NCBI GenBank assembly: GCA_016783145.1
Contig: JADHXD010000001.1
Coordinates: 20,665 to 84,664, forward strand
DNA length: 64,000 nt
DNA from: Anaerolineae bacterium
Lineage (GTDB): Bacteria; Chloroflexota; Anaerolineae; JAFGEY01
Direction: 5' to 3'
Position numbers and translations under genes: made by a program
Shown: in pieces, positions 29,454 to 39,051 of the stretch
Layout: each line of letters opens with the position of its first letter
Position numbering within the stretch: position 1 is the stretch's first letter
The notes under the pieces: model-generated
The model's input: the letters and a program-made list of their open reading frames with translations, nothing else
Database searches by the model: none
What the model was told of the DNA's origin: nothing

Positions 29454-31116
29454 CTCGATGCGATCCGCGATCGCGCCCAAAGAACTCTCCCACATTCCCG
29501 CTATGGGGGGCCGAGTGAGCACGCCAGCGTACTCGATCATCATCCCAGCCTACAATGCCCAGGCCACACTGGGAGACTGCCTGAAGGCACTGCAGACACA
29601 GTCTACGCCGAGGGGCGAGTATGAGGTCATCGTCGTGGACGACGGATCGACGGATGCTACGGCAGAGGTGGCCCGGAGCTTTGACACGCGCCTGCTATGC
29701 CAAGATAACACCGGCCCGGCAGCAGCCCGCAACCACGGCGCACGGGTCGCCAGGGGAAGCATCCTCCTGTTCACGGACGCAGACTGCGTACCGGCGTACG
29801 ACTGGCTCGAGCGGATCTCCGAACCACTGCGCGATCCAGAGGTGACCGGAGCCAAGGGAATCTACCGGACGAGGCAGCGTGTGGCAGTGGCCCGTTTTGT
29901 TCAGCTCGAGTATGAGGACAGGTACGCTCGGATGTCGCGCAGAGAGCGCATCGACTTCGTGGACACCTACTCGGCCGCCTACCGCCGCGAGACCTTTCTC
30001 GCAAACGGCGGCTTTGACACAACCTTTCCAACGGCGTCTGTCGAAGACCAAGAACTCTCTTTTCGTCTCGCGCGCAAGGGATACTGGCTCGTGTTTGCCC
30101 CGCAAGCTGTCGTCTATCATCATCACGATGCGACCGTGGGCGAATACTGGCGACGCAAGTTCGCGATTGGCTACTGGAAGGCCCTCCTTCTGCGCTGGCA
30201 CCCAGGGCGAGCGGTCACGGATTCTCACACCCCACAGGTTCTCAAAGTGCAGATCGGACTCGCGGGACTGCTGGGACTCTTGCTCCCGTTGACCCTGTTC
30301 TGGTCATTCGCCCGCTATGCAGCCCTGATCGTCGCGGGGATTTTCTGCTGCACGGCGGTTCGTTTCCTTGCCCGGGTGCTACGTCGAGACCCGGCGATCG
30401 CCGTCATCGTACCACTTCTCCTCGTCCTGCGGTCTCTGGCATTGGGCTCCGGCCTCGTGACAGGCACGCTGTCTTTCGCTGGCCAGCCCAGCCCTCATCC
30501 GCCCCCTATCAGCCTATGGGACCGCATCGGCAAGCGAACGATGGATATTGTGGGCAGCTTGTTGGGTTTGGCGCTGACCTCTCCTCTCCTGGCTGTGCTC
30601 GCCCTGGCAGTCCGGCTGGACTCACCCGGCCCCATATGCTCCTCCTCGCAGCGTATCGGACGCAACGGTCACCTGTTCACCATGCACTGCCTGCGGACGA
30701 CGGCACGTGGAAGAGAACCGGCCCAGCCTGGACCCACGGACCCCAACTCTCTGCCCTCACGCACGTCGAGGGCAGAGACTGGCTCAGATGCCAATTACAT
30801 AGGGCGTTTCTTGAGGCGAACCGGCCTGGACGCACTTCCACAACTGTGGAACGTGCTCGTGGGAGAGATGAGCCTGGTCGGGCCTGTCCCCGAGGAAGGG
30901 GACGTCGCTCAGCGCTACGACGACTGGCACCGACAGCGGCTGGCGATTAGGCCTGGGATGACCGGCCCCAGCCAGGTCAGCGAACGAGGGGCACTGGGAT
31001 TGGATGAACGCGTCCGGATGGAGCTGGATTACATCGAGCACTATTCTCTGTGGAGGGATATGTGCATCCTGTTTCGTGCGGTAGCCACGGCCCTCTCTGG
31101 ACGAAGCGCACCCTGA
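29446..31116 (+). CDS. GT2 glycosyltransferase fused to bacterial sugar transferase (PF02397-like)
   Basis: N-terminal GT2 'YSIIIPAYNAQATLGDCLKAL...VVDDGSTDATAEV'; C-terminal 'GKRTMDIVGSLLGLALTSPLLAVLALAVRLDSPGPI...FLRRTGLDALPQLWNVLVGEMSLVGPVP'. Start could be an internal ATG. Confidence 0.82.
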   Translation: MHDSMRSAIAPKELSHIPAMGGRVSTPAYSIIIPAYNAQATLGDCLKALQTQSTPRGEYEVIVVDDGSTDATAEVARSFDTRLLCQDNTGPAAARNHGARVARGSILLFTDADCVPAYDWLERISEPLRDPEVTGAKGIYRTRQRVAVARFVQLEYEDRYARMSRRERIDFVDTYSAAYRRETFLANGGFDTTFPTASVEDQELSFRLARKGYWLVFAPQAVVYHHHDATVGEYWRRKFAIGYWKALLLRWHPGRAVTDSHTPQVLKVQIGLAGLLGLLLPLTLFWSFARYAALIVAGIFCCTAVRFLARVLRRDPAIAVIVPLLLVLRSLALGSGLVTGTLSFAGQPSPHPPPISLWDRIGKRTMDIVGSLLGLALTSPLLAVLALAVRLDSPGPICSSSQRIGRNGHLFTMHCLRTTARGREPAQPGPTDPNSLPSRTSRAETGSDANYIGRFLRRTGLDALPQLWNVLVGEMSLVGPVPEEGDVAQRYDDWHRQRLAIRPGMTGPSQVSERGALGLDERVRMELDYIEHYSLWRDMCILFRAVATALSGRSAP

Positions 31117-32603
31117 CCGGAAGGGCAGCAGCCTACCTCTGCGCAGCGATCGTGGGCCTTGCCAGCCTGGGATTCTACCTGGCAACGCTTGCGCCAGGCC
31201 TGACGTGGGCCTACGACAGCGGAGATGGCGGAGAACTGGCTGCGGCGGCCCGCACCTGGGGCATCGCCCACTCGCCAGGCTATCCCTCCTATCTCTTGGC
31301 TGCACGCGCGTTCACTCTGCTGCCAGTTGGCGAGATCGCCACGCGCACGAATCTCTTTTCTGCTGTGTGCGCGGCCGGAACGTCTGCCCTGATTACCTGG
31401 ACGCTGGTCCGCGCAGGCAAGAGACCGGTCAGCGCCATCAGCGCGGGATGGGCGCTGGCTCTGTCTCCCATGTTGTGGTCACAGGCCATCGTCACCGAAG
31501 TTCATGCTCTGAATGGCCTGTTCACGGCGCTCCTGCTGGTTCCAGCGGCACTGTCCAAACCGGAGGGTCAGTCACCTTGGCCGCGCGTCGCCGTGCAGGC
31601 GCTCGTCGTCGGAGGAGTGTGGGGGCTCAGCCTCGGCAACCATCCGACCGCCATCTTTTGCGCTCCCCTCGTTTATCTGGCCCTGTGGCCACTGGGTCGA
31701 CGGGGGCTGGCTGGCCTCATCGGGATCCTCCTCGGCCTTGCCGTCTACCTCTATCTCCCCCTGTGCGCGGCCAGTGACCCGCCGATCAACTGGGGAGATC
31801 CGCGTACCGTCGAGCGGTTCTGGTGGACGGTTTCCGGCACGCCGTACCGGCAGTTCGTCTTTGCCCTTCCTTTCGAGCACCTTTGGACGAGGATGCTCTC
31901 CTGGAGCGGGTTGCTGACCCAACAGTTCGGGTGGGCTGGCCTGATGGTAGCCGCGTGGGGGATCGCAGCACGACCAAAGGTGGACGCTCCCCTGCTCGTG
32001 GCGACAGGAACGGCCATGATGCTTGGCACCGTCTTTGCGGTTGGGTACAACACCTCCGATTCCTACCTCTATCTCATCCCCACGCTCGTCTGCCTGGGAC
32101 TGTGGCTGGGAACAGGACTTGATCAGTTCCTCAGTGCGTTGGACAAGGCGACTCATCCGAGGGCGTACATCACCCGGGCAGGCGCCCTGCTGGTGCTTAC
32201 GCTGCCCCTGATCGCTGCAGTGCGGAGAGCTCCTACCCTGGATCTCAGCGCTGACCGGGCTGCGTGTGACTTTGCGGACACCGTCCTCGAACGTGCGCCG
32301 CAGGCGGCCCTCCTTCTCAGCCGGCGAGATGCGCATACCTTTGCCCTTTGGTACGTGCAGCACGCGCTGGAGCGGCGACCGGACGTGTCGGTGGTGGACC
32401 TTGATCTTTTGGGATACGACTGGTATACTGCACACTCGTCAAGACAGCTTGCGCTCGATGTCGCAGACCTGGTCGCCGGTGGAGGTGAGCAAGACCCACA
32501 GCGATGGGCCGATGTCGCGGTGCGCCCTGTCTGCTGGATAGTCGGGCAGCGAGAAGAGCTTGCCTGCATCTTGCCGAGCGCCGATCGGACTCGAGACCGA
32601 TGA
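31050..32603 (+). CDS. DUF2723-like membrane protein (GT39-related)
   Basis: 'LAPGLTWAYDSGDGGELAAAARTWGIAHSPGYPSYLLAARAFTLLP' is characteristic of DUF2723; polytopic. The exact start, within or after the overlap with the preceding gene, is unclear. Confidence 0.82.
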   Translation: MEGYVHPVSCGSHGPLWTKRTLTGRAAAYLCAAIVGLASLGFYLATLAPGLTWAYDSGDGGELAAAARTWGIAHSPGYPSYLLAARAFTLLPVGEIATRTNLFSAVCAAGTSALITWTLVRAGKRPVSAISAGWALALSPMLWSQAIVTEVHALNGLFTALLLVPAALSKPEGQSPWPRVAVQALVVGGVWGLSLGNHPTAIFCAPLVYLALWPLGRRGLAGLIGILLGLAVYLYLPLCAASDPPINWGDPRTVERFWWTVSGTPYRQFVFALPFEHLWTRMLSWSGLLTQQFGWAGLMVAAWGIAARPKVDAPLLVATGTAMMLGTVFAVGYNTSDSYLYLIPTLVCLGLWLGTGLDQFLSALDKATHPRAYITRAGALLVLTLPLIAAVRRAPTLDLSADRAACDFADTVLERAPQAALLLSRRDAHTFALWYVQHALERRPDVSVVDLDLLGYDWYTAHSSRQLALDVADLVAGGGEQDPQRWADVAVRPVCWIVGQREELACILPSADRTRDR

Positions 32604-34591
32604 AACCAAACCAGGCTCAAGCACACGAACGGATGCGGACCAGCGAGCTCCTGTCGAGGCGCAGGCGAGTGTCTCTCGCGGCGTGCGTCCTCTTGCTCCT
32701 GCTCGCTGTCATCTGGATGGGGAGCGCGCTTGCCCGGCTGCGCCAGGCCATGTCCGCGGTCCAAGCCGACCTGGACACACTGGAGACGCTGACCGCCGGT
32801 GGGCTGCATCCTGTGGACCCTCAGGAAGCGTTGGCACTGCTGCGCACGACCCACAGGGACCTGGAAACGCTCCACGCGGCAGGACGGCCCTTCCTGTGGA
32901 TGGCCCCCTATCTTGGCTGGCTGCCTGGCTACGGCCCTGACATCCAGGCAGCTCCCGCGCTCCTCGAGATCGCCCTCGGCGTGGCATCTGCGGGAGAAAA
33001 GATGGCGGGATCGCTCTCCTTCCTCCTGAACGAGGCGGACGTTCAGGAACCACCGGGAAGGGCAGTGACTTCTCTACACGAAGCAAAACCGCAGATTACG
33101 AGTGCGCTGCTGGACATTCAGGACGCCCAGACGGCCCGTGAGCGACTAAAGGGCCACGAGTTGAGCCCCCGAGTCCAGAGGTGGCTGGACCGACTGGACC
33201 GCTATCTTCCGCTCCTGGAGTGGGGCGCAAGGGCAGCGCTTGTGATCCCAGAGCTGCTTGGGGTGGATGAGGCCCGCACCTATCTGGTGCTGGTCCAGAA
33301 CGAGGATGAGCTCCGCGCCACTGGAGGCTTTATCAGCGGCGTCATCCGCCTCACCGTCGAGGGTGGCCGCGTGTTGGAGCTCGAGTTCGAGGACAGCTAT
33401 GCCGTGGATGACCTGCGACAGCCATATCCAGACCCGCCCGACCCACTGCGCGAGGTTATGCTCTCTGGGCTGTGGCTCTTTCGCGACAGCAATTGGAGCC
33501 CCGATTTTCCCACATCCGCACAAGCGGCCATCGCTCTCTATGCCCTCGGTCGAGACGTCCGGGCAGACGGCGTCGTCGCGCTGGACCAGCATGCCCTCGT
33601 TTTGCTGATCGAGGTGCTGGGGCCCTTGGAGGTTGAGGGGCAGCCTGAGCCCATCACCGCACAGAATGTCATCCAGGCCATGAGACAGGCGTGGAGCCCT
33701 GCGGGCGAGATCGACACAGAATGGTGGCAGCACCGCAAGGACTTTATGGCTGCCGTGTTGGCCGCGGTCTCTCGGCGGTGGTCGGACAAGATGGACCCAG
33801 ACACGCTGCGCCTCCTGGGGCGTGCGGCGCTGCAGTCGCTGGAGCAGAAGCATCTCTTGATCTACCTGGAAGATGCAGACGCCGCCGCGTTGGCATCGGA
33901 CCTCGGCTGGGATGGGGCCCTGCGGCCCAGCGCCGGCGACTACTTGATGGTCGTGGACGCGAACGTGGGGTTCAACAAGGCCAATGCGGTGATAAAAGAG
34001 AGCATCGCATATACTGTGCATCTTGACGAGATGGACGCTCCACGCGTGACACTTGTCGTCCAGCACAGGCACACCATCGAGAAGCGACGAGCACCTTGTC
34101 TCCACGAGCCGCGGTACAACCTGACCTACGAGCAGATGATGGATCGATGCTACTGGGACTACCTGCGCGTATATGCGCCGCTCGAGGCTCGGCTCATTGA
34201 CGCGACCGCCCACGCGATCAGCGGGCAGGAACTGCTCAGTGGTCGCCCCAGCCCAGCCCAGGTGATGGTCGGCCCTCCCGAAGCCGGGCACAATGTCTTT
34301 GCCACCTTGCTGCTCGTCGGTCAGGCTGAGACCCTGGAGACCCGTTTCGAGTACACGCTGGCGGAGAGCATCCTGCGAACTCGCGATGGAGACACAGAGT
34401 ACGCCTTGCTTGTCCAAAAGCAGCCTGGCACGCAGGCAATCCCCCTTCGCGTCCGCATCCTGCTTCCACCGGGGGCACAGGTGAAGGACAGTGAACCGGA
34501 GCCCGCCTTGCTCACCTCGTCCGAGCTGGCCTACGACCTCACTCTTGAGCAGGATCGATCTCTCCGAATCGTCCTTCGAGCTCCTCCCTGA
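32600..34591 (+). CDS. DUF4012-domain protein
   Basis: 'YLVLVQNEDELRATGGFISGVIRLTVEGGRVLELEFEDSYAVDD' DUF4012 signature; N-terminal TM; ATG overlaps previous stop (ATGA). Confidence 0.85.
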   Translation: MKPNQAQAHERMRTSELLSRRRRVSLAACVLLLLLAVIWMGSALARLRQAMSAVQADLDTLETLTAGGLHPVDPQEALALLRTTHRDLETLHAAGRPFLWMAPYLGWLPGYGPDIQAAPALLEIALGVASAGEKMAGSLSFLLNEADVQEPPGRAVTSLHEAKPQITSALLDIQDAQTARERLKGHELSPRVQRWLDRLDRYLPLLEWGARAALVIPELLGVDEARTYLVLVQNEDELRATGGFISGVIRLTVEGGRVLELEFEDSYAVDDLRQPYPDPPDPLREVMLSGLWLFRDSNWSPDFPTSAQAAIALYALGRDVRADGVVALDQHALVLLIEVLGPLEVEGQPEPITAQNVIQAMRQAWSPAGEIDTEWWQHRKDFMAAVLAAVSRRWSDKMDPDTLRLLGRAALQSLEQKHLLIYLEDADAAALASDLGWDGALRPSAGDYLMVVDANVGFNKANAVIKESIAYTVHLDEMDAPRVTLVVQHRHTIEKRRAPCLHEPRYNLTYEQMMDRCYWDYLRVYAPLEARLIDATAHAISGQELLSGRPSPAQVMVGPPEAGHNVFATLLLVGQAETLETRFEYTLAESILRTRDGDTEYALLVQKQPGTQAIPLRVRILLPPGAQVKDSEPEPALLTSSELAYDLTLEQDRSLRIVLRAPP

Positions 34592-34634
34592 TCCCTCGCC
34601 AGCCGCCCTCACTGGACAGGGATTCTACCTACCC

Positions 34635-34663
34635 TTTACAACGCCGCCCCTCTATACTATAAT
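34635..34663 (+). promoter_or_regulatory. Near-consensus sigma70 promoter TTTACA-17-TATAAT at the head of the signalling island
   Basis: tttaca 34635-34640, 17-nt spacer, tataat 34658-34663. Confidence 0.75.
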
Positions 34664-34669
34664 ATAGAG

Positions 34670-34879
34670 AGTGCGCCCGACGGGCCAGCAGCGCCTGTGT
34701 ACCGACGCTGTGGGCGGCTCAAGCCCAGCACCTCCCAGCCTGTGCAGTTGGCCTGGCATCCTGGGCAGACAGATTCTGAGGCGGGGGATCGCCCTCAGAG
34801 AATCTACGGACCGACTGCACATCGCCGCCCAACCTGATCAGGTCGAACAGCGCATCCCATAGGCAGATAGGAGGACCAG
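34670..34879 (+). ncRNA. Candidate structured leader RNA or independent small RNA
   Basis: Nested helices: 34711-34718/34824-34831, 34741-34751/34811-34821 (one G.U), 34771-34777/34799-34805; plus palindrome acctgatcaggt 34832-34843. ~210 nt between the promoter and the GTG start. Confidence 0.5.
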
Positions 34880-37591
34880 GTGACCCTCACAAAGCGATTC
34901 CGAATCGCGATCGCAGTCGTGCTCAGCGGGCTTGCCCTGCTCGCCGGAGCATGGGTTCTGCGGGCTTGTGCATCGCCACCTCAGGCGAGAGCCGGCGGCA
35001 GTGTACTGGCGGCACTGACGGACCACACGATCTTGGAGGCAGAAGGCGTATCCACCAGGACGTTGACGCTCACACTGGCCTCCACGGAGACGCTGAGGCT
35101 CTCCATCGTGCCCACGGGAACGCTGACCCTGATCCGTGACCCGGGCGGACCGCACACTGTTACGGTCATCCTCTCCGGCACCCAGGGGATAGATGCCCCG
35201 GTCCCTGGTGCCCTGGAGATCCTGTTCGAGCCCGGCAGTTCGTTGACGCGTATCGTGACGCTCGAGGAGCCCCTGGACTTTGCCATCATACCCACCGGAT
35301 CGCTGCTGGCAGATGATCTGATCTTTACGGTCACCACCCCGGACAGTGGAACACTGGTCTTTGGCGTCCTGGACTGGGACGTAGTGGACTCGCAGGCTAG
35401 CCCTCCCTCAATCACCGAACCGACTGCAACACAACCCAAACCGACTGCGACGCCGCCCGAGCCCACCGCAACACAGCCCGAGCCGACTCCGACGGCGCCT
35501 GCTCCCACAGCCACGCCGCCCGAGCCAACCGCGACGCCGCCTGCCCCCACTGCAACACAGCCCGCACCCACCGCCTCGCCGCCGGCGCCCACCGCCGCGC
35601 TGGTCGAGCCCACTGCTGCCACGCCGATTGCGATCCCCACGCCTGCGCGGACCCTGGTGGAGCGGGTCAGGGACAACTTTGCCCTGTTTGCCGGCATCCT
35701 GCTGGGATTGCTCGTCATCCTGGTTGTCCTTCTTGTCGTTCAGCTCTTTGGCAGTCGCAAGCAGCCGGAGACAAAAGCTCTTCACCCGGCACCCGAACAG
35801 GCACCAGGACCAGCAGGCGCCTTCTCACCTCTCGTATGTCCTGAATGTCGTTTCGAGAACCGGGCAAACGCCAGCTTCTGCAATCGCTGCGGAGCACCAC
35901 TGCCTGGCGAGAGCGCAGTCAGCGAGGCAGCCAAGGGATCCCCAACCATACCCATGTCGGCAGCCGGCGAACCATCTGAACTGCTCTCGCTCCTGTCCGT
36001 CGGTTCGCTGATCGGCGGAGAACGGCTCCGCGTGCTAAAGGTGGTAGGACAGGGCAAGACGTTCAACACCTACCTGGTTCAGGAGCAACCAGCGACCCTA
36101 CGCTGCCCCAATGCAGAGTGCGGCGCAGTCAATCCCGGCGGCGTTCAGCACTGTGAGGTGTGTGGTGCAGCGATGAACGATGAGGCGCGTGACACTCAAA
36201 CGTACTGGGTAAAAGAGGCACCCAGCGCGAACGCCTTTATGGTTGAACGCGAGATCATTGCCCTGGGGTTGGCCCACCCGAACCTGGTCCCTCCCCGCGC
36301 GGTGTTCGCGGAACCCGTTGGCGAGCAGACGCGCCACTATGTCGTGCTGGACGAGCCGCGTTGGCAGACAGCCGAGCAGCTCAGTACGCCGCAGCCTCTG
36401 TCCTCCGTGCTAGAGTGGGGCATTGGTCTGGCAGAAGGTCTGGCGTACCTGCACGAGCACCGCATCGTCCTCCACAAATTGGGCGACCGACAAGTCGCTC
36501 TGGCGAATGCGAACGGAGAAGAGCATCCGGCATTGGCCAAGTGGGCGGACCTGAGTACAGGTTTTGTGATCCCCTTGGAAGAATGGCAGCAGACGGGCAC
36601 GCGGCGGATCGCCAGCGATGTTCGGCAGCTTGCCGCCCTAATGTACCGCCTGGCAACCGGCCTCACACAGTATGATCCGCATGTCACGGTAGCGCTGCCC
36701 CAGCTTCAGGCCACATTCGCCCACGCGCTTGGGACGGAGGGATACACCACGTCGGAGGAGCTGGCGGCAACCTTGCGGCAGGCCAAGGTCAGCGTACGCC
36801 ACCCAAGCGGCCTGGATATCCACGCTGTTCGCCTCTCAGACACAGGCCGGCAGCGCCCTTTGGATGAAGACAGCATCGTGACGCTGGAGTTGGGCCAGGT
36901 CTACCGCTCGGTTAGCATGCCGTTGGGCGTATACGCCGTAGCTGACGGGATGGGTGGCCATCAAGGCGGAGACGTAGCCAGTCGCCTGGCGGCCCACACG
37001 ATCGCTCGGCGGGCGATCCAAGATGTGCTGACCCCGGCAGTGACGGACGGCGCGCCCCCGGTAGACTATGTGGCGTGGCTCAAGAGCGTCATCGCGGAAA
37101 CCAACCAGATTGTCTTTGAGCGACGCAGATCCTCTCGGAACGATATGGGAACGACGCTGGTCCTCGCCGTAGTGGAAGACGATACCGCTCACATTGCTCA
37201 CGTAGGCGACAGTCGCGCTTACCTGATCGCGGATGGGGCCATCACCCGGCTCACCACGGATCACTCTCTTGTGGAACGGCTGGTCGCCACAGGACAGATC
37301 ACCGCGGAACAGGCGGCCACTCATCCCCAGCGCAATGTCATCTACCGGAACATCGGCGACAAGCCCAAGGTCGAGCCGGACATCACGCGACAGACCCTGG
37401 CTCCTGGCAACGTCCTGCTGTTGTGCTGTGATGGACTGAGCGGCGAGATCAGCGATGAGGAGATTCTGCGGATCGTGACCCAGTCGCCCTCCCTGCCAGA
37501 AGCGGCGCAGCAACTGGTCGCCGCGGCAAACGCCGCAGGAGGCAGCGACAATATCAGCGTCATCCTGATCGGCGTCCGTGCCGTGATGTGA
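34880..37591 (+). CDS. Membrane protein: PT-rich linker, TM, zinc ribbon, pseudokinase-like region and PP2C phosphatase domain
   Basis: CPECRFENRANASFCNRCGAPL zinc ribbon; degenerate kinase region lacking HRD/DFG (VLHKLGDRQVALAN...KWADLSTG); PP2C motifs VYAVADGMGGHQGGDVAS, HIAHVGDSRAYL, LLLCCDGLSGEI, GGSDNISVI. Confidence 0.85.
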   Translation: MTLTKRFRIAIAVVLSGLALLAGAWVLRACASPPQARAGGSVLAALTDHTILEAEGVSTRTLTLTLASTETLRLSIVPTGTLTLIRDPGGPHTVTVILSGTQGIDAPVPGALEILFEPGSSLTRIVTLEEPLDFAIIPTGSLLADDLIFTVTTPDSGTLVFGVLDWDVVDSQASPPSITEPTATQPKPTATPPEPTATQPEPTPTAPAPTATPPEPTATPPAPTATQPAPTASPPAPTAALVEPTAATPIAIPTPARTLVERVRDNFALFAGILLGLLVILVVLLVVQLFGSRKQPETKALHPAPEQAPGPAGAFSPLVCPECRFENRANASFCNRCGAPLPGESAVSEAAKGSPTIPMSAAGEPSELLSLLSVGSLIGGERLRVLKVVGQGKTFNTYLVQEQPATLRCPNAECGAVNPGGVQHCEVCGAAMNDEARDTQTYWVKEAPSANAFMVEREIIALGLAHPNLVPPRAVFAEPVGEQTRHYVVLDEPRWQTAEQLSTPQPLSSVLEWGIGLAEGLAYLHEHRIVLHKLGDRQVALANANGEEHPALAKWADLSTGFVIPLEEWQQTGTRRIASDVRQLAALMYRLATGLTQYDPHVTVALPQLQATFAHALGTEGYTTSEELAATLRQAKVSVRHPSGLDIHAVRLSDTGRQRPLDEDSIVTLELGQVYRSVSMPLGVYAVADGMGGHQGGDVASRLAAHTIARRAIQDVLTPAVTDGAPPVDYVAWLKSVIAETNQIVFERRRSSRNDMGTTLVLAVVEDDTAHIAHVGDSRAYLIADGAITRLTTDHSLVERLVATGQITAEQAATHPQRNVIYRNIGDKPKVEPDITRQTLAPGNVLLLCCDGLSGEISDEEILRIVTQSPSLPEAAQQLVAAANAAGGSDNISVILIGVRAVM
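35420..35629 (+). repeat. Tandem degenerate 21-nt repeat encoding (PTATxPx)n, ~10 units
   Basis: Translated units PTATQPK PTATPPE PTATQPE PTPTAPA PTATPPE PTATPPA PTATQPA PTASPPA PTAALVE PTAATPI. Confidence 0.8.
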
Positions 37592-37760
37592 TCCATCGCA
37601 CACGTGCTTCCTGTGCAGTGGACGGCATACCCTGCCTGCCAGGCAGTGTGTAGCACCGGACGGCGCAACCCGTGCGATGGGATGGGCCGTAATCCACGGA
37701 ACGGGTGGCGATCCGGCTCGTACCGACCAGCAGGTCCCTTTTTCACTCTGGAGGTAGAAC

Positions 37761-39020
37761 ATGCCAGGAGAAGTGAGCCTGACCGTAAGAACCAACAAGG
37801 TCAACTTTCCCGTTACCGGGACACCGCAATTGGTCTATGTGCTGATCGAGGCGATGCCTACGGATGCCGTAGCCACCGTACAGATGCCTCTGAACTTTGC
37901 ACTCGTGCTCGATCACAGCGGCTCCATGTCCGGGGCCAAGTTGGCTAATATGAAGACAGCGGCCAAGATGGCCACTGATCAGATGGGTCCCAACGACATC
38001 GTCTCCATCGTGGTCTACGATGAGAAGGCTCGCGTGATCGCCGCTGCGCAGGCGGCGACCAACCGATCCGAACTGCACCGCGAGATCGACCGCATCCGCG
38101 ATAGGGGAGGTACAGCCATTTCCTCGGGAATGCAGGCCGGACTGAGTGAGCTGCGCAAGAACCTGGGCCCAGGCCGCGTTAGCCGCCTTCTGCTGCTCAC
38201 AGACGGACAGACCTATGGGGACGAGCCTGAATGCCACCGGCTGGCCGCGGAGGCTGGACGACTAGAGATCCCCGTGACCGCATTCGGCCTGGGAGATGAC
38301 TGGAACCAGGACCTGCTGGACGGCATAGCCCGGGAGAGCGGCGGCGTTTCTGATTTCATCGACGATGTCACGCCACAGAAGATCATAGACCAGTTCCAGC
38401 AGTCTGTGACTTCAGCACAGGCAGCGGTAGTCAAGAATGCCAACCTGGTCTTGCGTCTGGTAACCGGCGTGATCCCCAAGAACGTTTGGCAAGTCCGGCC
38501 TCAGATCGCCAAATTGGGGCAGCGCGCGCTCTCAGATCGCGATGTCCAGGTCTACCTTGGCGACCTGGAAAAGGTCCAAGGACGCAGCGTTCTGATCGAG
38601 ATGACCGTGCCTGCGCGCCAGCCGGGGCGATACCGCGTGGCTCAGGCAGAGCTGGACTACGAGGTGCCCGCGACGGGTCTGACCCACGAAACGGTGCGCA
38701 CCGATGTGCTGCTCGGCTTCACAGGAGACCCCAGTGTGGCCAGGCAGGTGGATCCGCTGGTGATGAACGTTGTCGAAAAGGTGACCACGTTCAAACTGCA
38801 GACCCGCGCCCTGGAGGAGGCACAAGCCGGCAACATCGCCGCCGCAACGCAGAAACTGCGTGCCGCAGCCACTCGATTGCTGGAGATGGGCGAGGAGGAT
38901 CTAGCAGCCGATATGCAGCAAGAGGCGGCCAACCTTGAGCAGAAGGGACAGATGTCCTCGAGAGGTACCAAAAGGATCAGCTATGCCACGCGCAAGCTGA
39001 CACAGAAACTAGAGGACTAG
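37761..39020 (+). CDS. vWA-domain protein
   Basis: MIDAS ALVLDHSGSMSGAKL, LLLLTDGQTYGDEPEC; C-terminal helical region 'FKLQTRALEEAQAGNIAAATQKLRAAATRLLEMGEEDLA'. Confidence 0.9.
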   Translation: MPGEVSLTVRTNKVNFPVTGTPQLVYVLIEAMPTDAVATVQMPLNFALVLDHSGSMSGAKLANMKTAAKMATDQMGPNDIVSIVVYDEKARVIAAAQAATNRSELHREIDRIRDRGGTAISSGMQAGLSELRKNLGPGRVSRLLLLTDGQTYGDEPECHRLAAEAGRLEIPVTAFGLGDDWNQDLLDGIARESGGVSDFIDDVTPQKIIDQFQQSVTSAQAAVVKNANLVLRLVTGVIPKNVWQVRPQIAKLGQRALSDRDVQVYLGDLEKVQGRSVLIEMTVPARQPGRYRVAQAELDYEVPATGLTHETVRTDVLLGFTGDPSVARQVDPLVMNVVEKVTTFKLQTRALEEAQAGNIAAATQKLRAAATRLLEMGEEDLAADMQQEAANLEQKGQMSSRGTKRISYATRKLTQKLED

Positions 39021-39051
39021 GCACGATCCAAGATGGAGCAAGGAGACAGAG

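Noticed and set aside
32410-32440. TATACT/TATAAT-like strings inside the DUF2723 gene
   Set aside because: Internal to a coding region without a matching -35 at 17 nt; not supportable as a promoter.
33146-34612. 488-aa minus-strand ORF
   Set aside because: Antisense to the DUF4012 gene; high-GC spurious frame.
34832-34870. Partial resemblance of 'cctgatcaggtcg...ccataggcagat' to the SRP RNA apical region
   Set aside because: The conserved CCGGAAGG tetraloop and asymmetric loop are absent, and the segment runs into the Shine-Dalgarno; an unclassified structured leader is the safer call. An Rfam/Infernal scan would settle it.
35400-35650. CRISPR-like periodicity in the PT-repeat region
   Set aside because: The 21-nt period lies in frame in a coding sequence and encodes a PTATxPx peptide repeat without spacers.
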